A stretch of DNA of 64,000 bases from Streptomyces lydicus. GTDB lineage: Bacteria > Actinomycetota > Actinomycetes > Streptomycetales > Streptomycetaceae. The position numbers were made by a program, and so were the translations under genes. The DNA is taken from contig NZ_RDTE01000003.1 in the NCBI RefSeq assembly GCF_004125265.1, positions 7,440,001-7,504,000 of the forward strand, given 5' to 3'. This document shows, piece by piece, positions 28,616-36,190 of the stretch. The notes under the pieces are model-generated. The model saw only the letters and a list, made by a program, of their open reading frames with translations. It searched no databases and was not told the origin of the DNA. Numbering within the stretch: position 1 is the stretch's first letter; every line of letters starts with the position of its first letter.

Positions 28616-29473
28616 ATGCACTTCGCAGTGGGGGCTCCGCTGCCACCGCCCCACGGGCAGGCATCACCCGGCGCCGCCATGAACTGGACGCCCCACCCGG
28701 GACAGCACACCCCGCCCACCCCGCCGTCGGCCCCGGCGGCCCCGCCTCCGCCCGCGCAGCAGCCCGTCCCCGGCCAGGGCGGGCAAGGGCCCGCGCCCCG
28801 GCAGGCCCCGACCGCGCCGCACGGCACGGACATCAGCGGCCATGTCCAGCTGCCCCCGGGCGCCCCGGTGCCGCTGCCCAGCCCGCCCACCGACACCACG
28901 GCGCCGGACGCCGCGCACGCCGCCGTCGCGGTGCTGCTCATCGGCCCGGCCGGAGCCGGCAAGACCAGCGTGGCGCGCCACTGGGCCGACACCCGGCGGG
29001 TGCCGACCGCACACATCAGCCTCGACGACGTCCGCGAATGGGTCCGGTCCGGCTTCGCCGACCCGCAGGCCGGCTGGAACGACCACTCCGAGGCGCAGTA
29101 CCGCCTGGCCCGCCGCACCTGCGGCTTCGCGGCCCGCAACTTCCTTGCCAACGGCATCTCCTGCATCCTCGACGACGCGGTCTTCCCCGACCGGCCGGTC
29201 ATCGGTCTGGGCGGCTGGAAGCGCCATGTCGGCCCCGGCCTGCTGCCGATCGTGCTGCTGCCCGGCCTGGAGATCGTCCTGGAGCGCAACGCCCGGCGCA
29301 GCGGCAACCGCCGGCTGTCCGACGAAGAGGTGGCGAGGATCCACGGACGGATGGCCGGCTGGTACGGCTCCGGCCTGCCGATCATCGACAACTCCCAGCA
29401 CGACGTCGCCACGACGGTGCGGGTGCTGGACGACGTCGTCGCCCGCAGCATCGCCAGCCCGCCGAACTGGTAG
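28616..29473 (+). CDS. P-loop kinase-like ATPase with proline-rich N-terminus
   Basis: 285 residues. The first ~100 are Pro/Gln/Gly/Ala-rich and probably disordered; the rest is a small AAA/zeta-toxin-like kinase fold with Walker A GPAGAGKTS near residue 112, DDVREWVRSGF near 140, and a substrate-binding-like ERNARRSGNRRLSDEEVARIHGRM stretch near 220. The final DNSQHDVATTVRVLDDVV is typical of small nucleotide or metabolite kinases. Start ATG 28616 after ACGGAGAGCC; an ATG at 28679 is possible. Substrate unknown. Upstream of the M24 and efp genes. Confidence 0.75.
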   Translation: MHFAVGAPLPPPHGQASPGAAMNWTPHPGQHTPPTPPSAPAAPPPPAQQPVPGQGGQGPAPRQAPTAPHGTDISGHVQLPPGAPVPLPSPPTDTTAPDAAHAAVAVLLIGPAGAGKTSVARHWADTRRVPTAHISLDDVREWVRSGFADPQAGWNDHSEAQYRLARRTCGFAARNFLANGISCILDDAVFPDRPVIGLGGWKRHVGPGLLPIVLLPGLEIVLERNARRSGNRRLSDEEVARIHGRMAGWYGSGLPIIDNSQHDVATTVRVLDDVVARSIASPPNW

Positions 29474-29536
29474 CGGCCGCGGCCGCGCGGTCCCCCGGGC
29501 GGCCCCGCTCGACCGGCCGCCCCGGGGAAGCCGCCG

Positions 29537-29542
29537 TACGCT
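29537..29542 (+). promoter_or_regulatory. Predicted leaderless promoter -10 (TACGCT)
   Basis: TACGCT ends six bases before the ATG at 29549, and there is no ribosome binding site between, fitting a leaderless transcript for the M24 gene. Confidence 0.5.
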
Positions 29543-29548
29543 CGTGAT

Positions 29549-30655
29549 ATGTCCGAGTTGTACGCGGCCCGGCGCACGCGGCTGCGCGACCGCGTAGCCG
29601 GGGCAGGAAGTGCCGCCGCACTGATCTCGCGCCCCGCGAACGTCCGCTACCTCACCGGCTGCGCGCCGCCCGGCGCCGCACTGCTGCTGGGCCCGGCCGA
29701 CGAGGTGCTGCTGTGCGGCAGGCCGCTGAGCGGTGACCCTGCGGAAGGCCGGCCGGCCGACGACGTACGGGTGTCGGTGCTGCCGACCCGTGGCGGCGAC
29801 CCGGTGGTGGCCGGCGCCGACCTCGCCGCGACGGCCGGCGCGGACTCCCTGGCCGTCGAGGAGCACCACCTCACCGTCACCCGGCACCGCGCCCTCTCCC
29901 AGGTCGCGCCCCGGCTGCGGCTGACCGACCTGGCCTGCGCGGTCGAGGGGCAGCGGCTGGTGAAGGACGACGACGAGATCGCCTGTCTGCGGATCGCCGC
30001 GGAGATCGCCGACCAGGCCCTGGGGGAGCTCCTGGAATCGATCCTGGTCGGCCGCACCGAGCGGCATCTGGCGCTGGAGCTGGAGCGCCGGCTGGTGGAC
30101 CATGGCGCGGACGGCCCGGCCTTCCCCACCTCGGTCGCGACCGGCCCGAACGCCGGCCGCCCCGGGCATCTGCCCACCGACCGGCGGGTCGAGGAGGGTG
30201 ACTTCCTCAGTGTCTGCCTGGGCGCCAATTACCGCGGCTACCGCTGTGAGATCGGCCGGACCTTCGTCATCGGCACCACGCCCTCGGACTGGCAGATCGA
30301 GCTGTACGATCTCGTTTTCGCAGCCCAGCGGGCCGGGCGCGAGGCGCTTGCGCCCGGTGTGGAGTGCCGCGAGGTGGACCGGGTGACCCGCCATGTGCTG
30401 GACGCGGCGGGGTACGGGGAGCGGCTCGGGGCGTGGACCGGGCATGGCGTGGGACTCGAAATCGACGAGGACCCTCAATTGTCCCCTGCCGCCATGGGTA
30501 AACTGGACGCTTGCGTGCCGGTCACCGTCGAGCCGGGGGTTCACATCCCGGGCCGTGGGGGTGTCCGGATCGACGACACACTCGTCGTCCGCCCCGAGGC
30601 GGACGGCGGGCCCGAGCTACTCACGATCACGACCAAGGAGCTGCTCGCGCTGTGA
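29549..30655 (+). CDS. M24 family peptidase-like protein (Xaa-Pro peptidase fold) with altered metal ligands
   Basis: 368 residues: a creatinase/prolidase N-domain (SRPANVRYLTG near residue 32) and a C-terminal pita-bread domain. Compared with E. coli aminopeptidase P, the first metal Asp reads Cys223 (SVCLGANY), the second Asp reads Glu234 (RCEIGRTF), the ligand His is kept (H299 in GHGVGLEID), the assisting His reads Asp306, Glu328 is kept (TVEPGVHI), and the last Glu reads Asp342 (VRIDD). The enzyme may be inactive or use a changed metal centre. It precedes efp, a frequent pairing. Start ATG 29549, leaderless type. Confidence 0.82.
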   Translation: MSELYAARRTRLRDRVAGAGSAAALISRPANVRYLTGCAPPGAALLLGPADEVLLCGRPLSGDPAEGRPADDVRVSVLPTRGGDPVVAGADLAATAGADSLAVEEHHLTVTRHRALSQVAPRLRLTDLACAVEGQRLVKDDDEIACLRIAAEIADQALGELLESILVGRTERHLALELERRLVDHGADGPAFPTSVATGPNAGRPGHLPTDRRVEEGDFLSVCLGANYRGYRCEIGRTFVIGTTPSDWQIELYDLVFAAQRAGREALAPGVECREVDRVTRHVLDAAGYGERLGAWTGHGVGLEIDEDPQLSPAAMGKLDACVPVTVEPGVHIPGRGGVRIDDTLVVRPEADGGPELLTITTKELLAL

Positions 30656-30721
30656 GCCCCACGGCTTGCGGCGTACGGCTCCGAGGTACCCACCACCTGC
30701 AGTCCAGGAGATTCCGCAACC

Positions 30722-31288
30722 GTGGCTTCCACGAACGACCTCAAGAACGGCCTGGTGCTCAAGCTCGAAGGGGGCCAGCTCTGGTCCGTCGTCGAGTTCC
30801 AGCACGTCAAGCCCGGTAAGGGCCCGGCCTTCGTCCGCACCAAGCTGAAGAACGTGCTCTCCGGCAAGGTGGTGGACAAGACCTTCAACGCCGGCGTGAA
30901 GGTCGAGACGGCCACTGTCGACAAGCGCGGGATGCAGTTCTCGTACATGGACGGCGAGTACTTCGTCTTCATGGACATGGACACCTACGACCAGCTGATG
31001 GTCGACCGCAAGGCTGTCGGCGACGCCGCGAACTTCCTCCTTGAGGGCTTCGAGGCCGTCGTGGCGCAGCACGAGGGCGAGGTGCTCTACGTCGAGCTGC
31101 CGGCTGCCGTCGAGCTCGTCATCCAGCACACCGAGCCCGGCGTCCAGGGTGACCGCTCCACCGGCGGCTCCAAGCCCGCCACGCTGGAGACCGGCTACGA
31201 GATCCAGGTGCCGCTCTTCATCACCGAGGGCGAGAAGATCAAGGTCGACACCCGCACCGGCGACTACCTCGGCCGGGTGAACAGCTAA
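30722..31288 (+). CDS. efp: Translation elongation factor P
   Basis: Relieves ribosome stalling at polyproline. GTG at 30722 after CAGGAGATTCC. The domain I tip reads KPGKGPAF near residues 30-37, the palindromic PGKGP loop reported for actinobacterial EF-P that works without lysine modification. 188 residues with three beta-barrel domains; it ends VDTRTGDYLGRVNS. The next gene, nusB, begins two bases after the stop. Confidence 0.97.
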   Translation: MASTNDLKNGLVLKLEGGQLWSVVEFQHVKPGKGPAFVRTKLKNVLSGKVVDKTFNAGVKVETATVDKRGMQFSYMDGEYFVFMDMDTYDQLMVDRKAVGDAANFLLEGFEAVVAQHEGEVLYVELPAAVELVIQHTEPGVQGDRSTGGSKPATLETGYEIQVPLFITEGEKIKVDTRTGDYLGRVNS

Positions 31289-31290
31289 CC

Positions 31291-31725
31291 GTGGCTGCCC
31301 GCACCAAGGCCCGTAAGCGCGCCTTCCAGATACTCTTCGAGGCCGACCAGCGCGGTGCCGATGTGCAGTCCGTGCTCGCGGACTGGATGCGGCACGCCCG
31401 GACCGACCCCCGGCAGCCGCCGGTGAACGAATACACCCTGCAGCTTGTCGAGGGGTACGCGGACCATGTCGCCCGGATCGACGAGCTGATCTCCACCTAC
31501 GCGGTCGACTGGGACCTGGACCGGATGCCGGCGGCCGACCGCAGCATCGTGCGGCTCGGTGCCTATGAGCTGCTGTGGATGGACGAGACGCCGGACGCGG
31601 TGGCGATCGACGAAGCCGTGCAGCTCGCCAGGGAGTTCTCCACGGACGACTCCCCGGCCTTCGTCAACGGCCTCCTCGGCCGGTTCAAGGAGCTGAAGCC
31701 GAGCCTGCGGCGCGAGGCGCAGTAG
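31291..31725 (+). CDS. nusB: Transcription antitermination factor NusB
   Basis: All-helical RNA-binding protein that with NusE (S10) binds boxA in rRNA transcripts. GTG at 31291. ARTKARKRAFQILFEAD at the front, RIDELISTYAVDWDLDRMPAADRSIVRLG in the middle and VNGLLGRF near the end are family hallmarks. 144 residues. Cotranscribed with efp and closed by a strong hairpin. Confidence 0.95.
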   Translation: MAARTKARKRAFQILFEADQRGADVQSVLADWMRHARTDPRQPPVNEYTLQLVEGYADHVARIDELISTYAVDWDLDRMPAADRSIVRLGAYELLWMDETPDAVAIDEAVQLAREFSTDDSPAFVNGLLGRFKELKPSLRREAQ

Positions 31726-31740
31726 GCGGTCGGCAGAGCG

Positions 31741-31785
31741 TGCGAAGGGGCCCGGAGCGAAGGGCAATGCTCCGGGCCCTTCGCA
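31741..31785 (+). terminator. Hairpin terminator after nusB
   Basis: TGCGAAGG(G)GCCCGGAGC and GCTCCGGGCCCTTCGCA form a stem of about 16 base pairs with one bulge and a short loop. Confidence 0.8.
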
Positions 31786-31861
31786 TGCCCGCAGAACGGC
31801 GTATGGGGGCTCTCCTGGCGCCACGTGCGCCCCCGGTGTGCGCCGTCCGTGCGCCGGTACA

Positions 31862-31905
31862 CAGAAACCGCCGCCCCGGAGGCCCGGAGCGGCGGCACGT
31901 TTCTG
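31862..31905. terminator. Second hairpin, probably the bldD terminator
   Basis: CAGAAAC and GTTTCTG flank an inner GCCGCC/GGCGGC stem. It lies 17 bases beyond the bldD stop. On the minus strand it reads as a stem with A-rich and T-rich flanks. Confidence 0.65.
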
Positions 31906-31921
31906 CAGGTGGTGCGGTGGA

Positions 31922-32422
31922 TCAGAGCTCGTCGTGCTGCACGGCACGGCGCGCTTCCGCGTCCAGCACTCCCCAGCTGATCAGCTGCTCGGTCAGCACC
32001 GAGGGCGACTGGTCGTAGATGACCGCAAGGGTGCGCAGGTCGTCCTGGCGGATCGAGAGGACCTTGCCGTTGTAGTCACCGCGCTGGCTCTGGATGGTGG
32101 CGGCGTAGCGCTGCAGCGGGCCGGCCTTCTCCTGAGGGACATGGGCCAGACGCTCCAGGTCGAGCACCAGCTTCGGCGGCGGCTCGGCCGCTCCGCCCGG
32201 TGTCGTCCCCGGCAGCAGTTCCTGCACCGGAACGCCGTAGAAGTCCGCCAGCTCGGCGAGGCGCTGCACGGTCACGGCACGGTCGCCGCGCTCGTACGAA
32301 CCCACCACCACGGCCTTCCAGCGGCCCTGGGACTTCTCCTCGACGCCGTGGAGAGAGAGGCCCTGCTGGGTGCGGATGGCGCGGAGCTTGGCCCCGAGCT
32401 GTTTGGCGTATTCGCTGGACAT
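31922..32422 (-). CDS. bldD: Developmental master repressor BldD
   Basis: Transcription factor that with tetrameric cyclic di-GMP represses sporulation genes during vegetative growth. 166 residues. N-terminal XRE-type HTH (about 8-66: AKLRAIRTQQGLSLHGVEEKS), then the C-terminal c-di-GMP-binding domain with the full signature RGD (114-116), eight residues, RQDD (125-128), exactly as in the S. coelicolor protein. The ATG at 32422 follows GGGGAG. Transcribed away from pyrR, with a palindromic autoregulatory-type region upstream. Confidence 0.98.
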   Translation of the reverse strand: MSSEYAKQLGAKLRAIRTQQGLSLHGVEEKSQGRWKAVVVGSYERGDRAVTVQRLAELADFYGVPVQELLPGTTPGGAAEPPPKLVLDLERLAHVPQEKAGPLQRYAATIQSQRGDYNGKVLSIRQDDLRTLAVIYDQSPSVLTEQLISWGVLDAEARRAVQHDEL

Positions 32423-32473
32423 AAAACTCCCCAGACGGCTGTATCGACATGCGGCTCCGCCGCGGGCTGGTAA

Positions 32474-32498
32474 CTCACTGTGAGGTTACGCAGCGTAA
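32474..32498. promoter_or_regulatory. Two adjoining palindromes over the bldD promoter
   Basis: CTCACTGTGAG (32474-32484, perfect) fits the pseudo-palindromic GTGAG/CTCAC character of BldD sites and covers the start and -10 of the bldD promoter. TTACGCAGCGTAA (32486-32498, perfect) overlaps the -10 and spacer. The first is the best candidate for BldD autorepression, which is established for S. coelicolor; the second has no assigned binder. Confidence 0.55.
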
Positions 32499-32512
32499 TC
32501 TGACTTCGTCAA
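32483..32512 (-). promoter_or_regulatory. bldD promoter
   Basis: On the minus strand TTGACG (32512-32507) and TAACCT (32488-32483) are spaced by 18 bases, a near-consensus HrdB-type promoter. The predicted start is about 55 bases before the bldD ATG. Confidence 0.7.
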
Positions 32513-32572
32513 GCGGAACGGGGCAGACCCTCACCCGTCAGGGGTGCGGACCGCTCCTGTGAGGGGTCCTGA

Positions 32573-32578
32573 TAGCCT
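32573..32578 (+). promoter_or_regulatory. Possible pyr operon promoter -10 (TAGCCT)
   Basis: TAGCCT lies in GATAGCCTGG with an expected start near 32585, giving a leader of about 60 bases that holds the PyrR-type hairpin. No clear -35 box is evident. Confidence 0.4.
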
Positions 32579-32597
32579 GGGCTGCGTAATTCCGACG

Positions 32598-32634
32598 TCC
32601 TTTAAGATCCGTCCCGTGAGGCGGAGAAGGAGGT
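32598..32634 (+). promoter_or_regulatory. PyrR-binding-type leader hairpin covering the pyrR ribosome binding site
   Basis: TCCTT (32598-32602) pairs with AAGGA (32627-32631) and CCG (32609-32611) with CGG (32622-32624), with an inner CC/GG pair and a CGTGA loop. The lower stem takes up the AAGGAGGT Shine-Dalgarno of pyrR. Mycobacterial PyrR is known to repress translation at such an element when UMP is high, so the same control is likely here. Confidence 0.7.
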
Positions 32635-32643
32635 CCGTTTCAT

Positions 32644-33234
32644 ATGGACGCAAGCAGTTCCGACACGACGGATCGGCTCCCCGCACGCCCGGTGCTCGAA
32701 GGCCCGGACATCGCGCGGATGCTCACCCGCATCGCCCACGAGATCGTCGAGCGCGCCAAGGGCGCGGACGATGTGGTGCTCCTGGGGATCCCCACCCGCG
32801 GCGTCTTCCTCGCCCGGCGGCTCGCCGCCAAGCTCGAGGAGATCACCGGCCGCACGGTCCCGGTCGGCTCGCTCGACATCACGATGTACCGCGACGACCT
32901 GCGCCTGGGCCCGGCCCGCACGCTCGCCCGTACGGACATCCCCGCCGACGGCATCGAAGGACGCGTCGTCCTGCTCGTCGACGACGTGCTCTTCTCCGGA
33001 CGCACCATCCGCGCCGCACTCGACGCGCTGGGCGACATCGGACGGCCGCGCGCCGTACAGCTGGCGGTCCTCGTCGACCGCGGCCACCGCGAACTGCCGA
33101 TCCGTGCCGACTACGTAGGCAAGAACCTCCCCACGTCGCTGCGGGAGACGGTCAAGGTCCAGCTCACCGAGGAGGACGGCCGCGACGCCGTGCTGCTCGG
33201 CGTGAAGCACCCCGCCCCGGCCGGCGAGCGATAG
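32644..33234 (+). CDS. pyrR: Bifunctional pyr operon regulator / uracil phosphoribosyltransferase PyrR
   Basis: UMP-responsive RNA-binding regulator with a phosphoribosyltransferase fold. ATG at 32644 behind a very strong AAGGAGGT. PRPP loop VVLLVDDVLFSGRT near residue 100, and GIPTRGVFLARRLA near 48 with the SLDITMYRDDL stretch typical of PyrR. 196 residues. First gene of the complete pyrimidine operon; regulated through the leader hairpin that overlaps its own ribosome binding site. Confidence 0.96.
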   Translation: MDASSSDTTDRLPARPVLEGPDIARMLTRIAHEIVERAKGADDVVLLGIPTRGVFLARRLAAKLEEITGRTVPVGSLDITMYRDDLRLGPARTLARTDIPADGIEGRVVLLVDDVLFSGRTIRAALDALGDIGRPRAVQLAVLVDRGHRELPIRADYVGKNLPTSLRETVKVQLTEEDGRDAVLLGVKHPAPAGER

Positions 33235-33327
33235 CGCACCGCGCACGGACCCGGTGACCCCGGGTCCGCAGGCATGCCCGCTCGACGGATATTCCCGTAC
33301 ACCTCCTTCACTCACGGAGAAAACCGG

Positions 33328-34305
33328 ATGAAGCGTCACCTCATCTCGGCCGCCGATCTCACGCGCGACGACGCCGTCCTCATCCTCGACACCGCCGAGG
33401 AGATGGCCCGGGTCGCCGACCGGCCGATCAAGAAGCTCCCCACCCTGCGCGGACGCACCATCTGCAACCTCTTCTTCGAGGACTCGACCCGGACCCGGAT
33501 CTCCTTCGAGGCCGCCGAGAAGCGGCTCTCCGCGGACGTGATCAACTTCGCGGCGAAGGGATCCAGCGTCTCCAAGGGCGAATCCCTCAAGGACACCGCC
33601 CAGACCCTGGAGGCGATGGGCGTGGACGCCGTCGTCATCCGGCACAGCGCCTCCGGCGCCCCCTACCGGCTCGCCACCTCCGGCTGGATCGACGCCCCGG
33701 TCATCAACGCCGGTGACGGCACCCACCAGCACCCCACCCAGGCCCTGCTCGACGCCTTCACCATGCGCCGCCGGCTCATCGGGCCGGACGCCGGGCTCGG
33801 CCAGGACCTCGCCGGCCGCCGGATCACCCTGGTCGGCGACGTCCTGCACAGCCGGGTCGCGCGCTCCAACGTCGATCTGCTGCACACCCTGGGCGCCGAG
33901 GTCACCCTCGTCGCGCCGCCCACCCTGGTGCCGGTCGGGGTGGAGAACTGGCCGTGCGAGGTCTCCTACGACCTCGACGCGGTGCTGCCCAAATCCGACG
34001 CCGTGATGATGCTGCGGGTGCAGCGCGAGCGGATGAACGCCGCCTTCTTCCCGACCGAGCGGGAGTACTCGCGCCGCTACGGCCTGGACGGCGAGCGGAT
34101 GGCGCGGATGCCCGGGCACGCGCTGGTGATGCACCCCGGCCCGATGGTCCGCGGCATGGAGATCACCGCCGAGGTCGCCGACTCCGACCGCTGCACGGTC
34201 GTCGAGCAGGTGGCCAACGGCGTCTCCATCCGGATGGCCGTCCTGTACCTGCTCCTGGGCGGCAACGAGCCGGCCCTCACCCACCCCCGTACCGAGGAGA
34301 AGTAA
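33328..34305 (+). CDS. pyrB: Aspartate carbamoyltransferase catalytic subunit
   Basis: Forms carbamoyl aspartate in the second step of pyrimidine synthesis. The ATG at 33328 follows ACGGAG and gives MKRHLISAADLTRDD; an in-frame ATG 54 bases upstream has no ribosome binding site. Carbamoyl phosphate site FEDSTRTRISFE near residue 49, HPTQALLDAFTM near 134, and HPGPMVRGMEI near 270. 325 residues. No regulatory subunit gene (pyrI) is present. Confidence 0.97.
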   Translation: MKRHLISAADLTRDDAVLILDTAEEMARVADRPIKKLPTLRGRTICNLFFEDSTRTRISFEAAEKRLSADVINFAAKGSSVSKGESLKDTAQTLEAMGVDAVVIRHSASGAPYRLATSGWIDAPVINAGDGTHQHPTQALLDAFTMRRRLIGPDAGLGQDLAGRRITLVGDVLHSRVARSNVDLLHTLGAEVTLVAPPTLVPVGVENWPCEVSYDLDAVLPKSDAVMMLRVQRERMNAAFFPTEREYSRRYGLDGERMARMPGHALVMHPGPMVRGMEITAEVADSDRCTVVEQVANGVSIRMAVLYLLLGGNEPALTHPRTEEK

Positions 34306-34310
34306 GAACC

Positions 34311-35597
34311 ATGAGCAAGATCCTGATCCGCGGTGCCAGGGTGCTGGGCGGGGAGCCCCAGGACGTCCTGATCGACGGGGAGTTCATCGAGGCCGTCGGC
34401 ACCGGGCTGAGCGCCGAGGGCGCCGAGGTCGTCGAGGCCGACGGCAAGATCCTGCTGCCCGGGCTCGTCGACCTGCACACCCACCTGCGCGAGCCCGGCC
34501 GCGAGGACTCCGAGACGGTGCTCACCGGCACCCGGGCCGCCGCCTCCGGTGGCTACACCTCCGTGTTCGCCATGGCCAACACCTTCCCGGTCGCCGACAC
34601 CGCCGGCGTCGTCGAGCAGGTCTACCGGCTCGGCAAGGAGCACGGCTACTGCGATGTGCAGCCCATCGGCGCGGTGACCGTCGGCCTGGAGGGCAAGAAG
34701 CTCGCCGAGCTGGGCGCCATGCACGAGTCCGCGGCCGGCGTCACGGTCTTCTCCGACGACGGCAAGTGCGTCGACGACGCCGTGATCATGCGCCGGGCGC
34801 TGGAGTACGTGAAGGCCTTCGGCGGCGTCGTCGCCCAGCACGCCCAGGAGCCGCGGCTGACCGAGGGCGCCCAGATGAACGAGGGCGTGGTCTCCGCCGA
34901 GCTGGGGCTGAGCGGCTGGCCGGCCGTCGCCGAGGAGTCGATCATCGCCCGCGATGTGCTGCTCGCCGAGCACGTCGGCTCCCGGGTGCACATCTGCCAC
35001 CTGTCGACCGCCGGGTCCGTGGAGATCGTCCGCTGGGCCAAGTCCCGCGGCATCGATGTGACCGCCGAGGTCACCCCGCACCACCTGCTGCTGACCGACG
35101 AGATGGTGCGCAGCTACAACCCGGTCTACAAGGTCAACCCGCCGCTGCGCACCGAGCGCGACGTACTGGCCCTGCGCGAGGCGCTGGCCGACGGCACCAT
35201 CGACATCGTCGCCACCGACCACGCCCCGCACCCGCACGAGGACAAGGACTGCGAGTGGGCCGCCGCCGCCATGGGCATGGTGGGCCTGGAGACCGCGCTC
35301 TCCGTCGTCCAGCGGACGATGGTCGACACCGGCCTGCTGACGTGGGCGGACGTCGCGGACCGGATGTCCTTCGCGCCGGCCCGGATCGGCAGCGCGGCCG
35401 GCCACGGCCGTCCCGTCTCGGCAGGTGAGCCCGCCAACCTCACGCTGGTCGATTCCGCTTACCGTGGAGAGGTGGACCCCGCGGGCTTCGCCTCCCGCAG
35501 CCGCAACACCCCCTACGAGGGCCGTGAGCTGCCGGGGCGTGTCACCCACACCTTCCTGCGGGGCCGGGCAACGCTCGTCGACGGGAAGCTGGCGTGA
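34311..35597 (+). CDS. pyrC: Dihydroorotase
   Basis: Zinc amidohydrolase closing carbamoyl aspartate to dihydroorotate. ATG at 34311, five bases past pyrB, preceded by AGGAGAAG. Class I type: DLHTHLREPGREDSE near residue 58, GGYTSVFAMANT near 82, HICHLSTAGSVE near 227, and ATDHAPHPHEDKD near 302. 428 residues. GTGA overlap with the next gene. Confidence 0.97.
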   Translation: MSKILIRGARVLGGEPQDVLIDGEFIEAVGTGLSAEGAEVVEADGKILLPGLVDLHTHLREPGREDSETVLTGTRAAASGGYTSVFAMANTFPVADTAGVVEQVYRLGKEHGYCDVQPIGAVTVGLEGKKLAELGAMHESAAGVTVFSDDGKCVDDAVIMRRALEYVKAFGGVVAQHAQEPRLTEGAQMNEGVVSAELGLSGWPAVAEESIIARDVLLAEHVGSRVHICHLSTAGSVEIVRWAKSRGIDVTAEVTPHHLLLTDEMVRSYNPVYKVNPPLRTERDVLALREALADGTIDIVATDHAPHPHEDKDCEWAAAAMGMVGLETALSVVQRTMVDTGLLTWADVADRMSFAPARIGSAAGHGRPVSAGEPANLTLVDSAYRGEVDPAGFASRSRNTPYEGRELPGRVTHTFLRGRATLVDGKLA

Positions 35598-36190
35598 CAC
35601 CTCCACTGAGCACCTTGGCCGCGGCGCAGCACTCCGCCCCGGTCACCGACTGGGCCGCACGGATCGGCTGGGTCGCCGGCCTGCTGGTCTTCGTCGTCTT
35701 CGTCTACTGGCTGATGCGTCAGGGCTGGAAGTGGCGCGGCACGCTCCAGGGCGACCTGCCCGAGCTGCCCACCGCTCCCGCCGACCCCGGCGCCCCGCTG
35801 CTGACCCTGTCCGGCCGCTACCACGGTTCCACCACCGCGGGGCAGTGGCTCGACCGGATCGTGGCGCGCGGCCTGGGCACCCGCAGCCGCGCCGAGCTGA
35901 CCCTCACCGACAGCGGACTGGACGTCGTACGGCCGGGCGCGACGGACTTCTTCGTGCCGGCCGCGGCCCTGCGCGGCGCCCGCCTCGACAAGGGCATCGC
36001 CGGCAAGGTCCTGACCGAGGGCGGCCTGCTGATCGTCACCTGGGAGCACGGCGGCCGGCAGCTCGACTCCGGCTTCCGCGCCCACCGGGCGGAGGAGCAC
36101 CCGGCCTGGGTCGAGGCCGTCAACCGGCTGAGCAGCACCGAGCACACCACCAGCACCACCGAGCACACCGAAACGGAAGGCGCACGATGA
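35594..36190 (+). CDS. Membrane protein with PH-like domain, between pyrC and carA
   Basis: 198 residues. One N-terminal membrane helix (RIGWVAGLLVFVVFVYWLM, about 23-41) then a soluble beta-rich domain (LLTLSGRYHGSTTAGQWLDRIVARGLGTRS...) and a Thr/Glu/His repeat at the end (STEHTTSTTEHTETEG). The GTG overlaps the pyrC stop and the TGA overlaps the carA start, so it is firmly part of the operon. A protein of this kind sits at this place in other actinobacteria including mycobacteria. Its role in pyrimidine metabolism, if any, is unknown. Confidence 0.8.
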   Translation: MTPPLSTLAAAQHSAPVTDWAARIGWVAGLLVFVVFVYWLMRQGWKWRGTLQGDLPELPTAPADPGAPLLTLSGRYHGSTTAGQWLDRIVARGLGTRSRAELTLTDSGLDVVRPGATDFFVPAAALRGARLDKGIAGKVLTEGGLLIVTWEHGGRQLDSGFRAHRAEEHPAWVEAVNRLSSTEHTTSTTEHTETEGAR

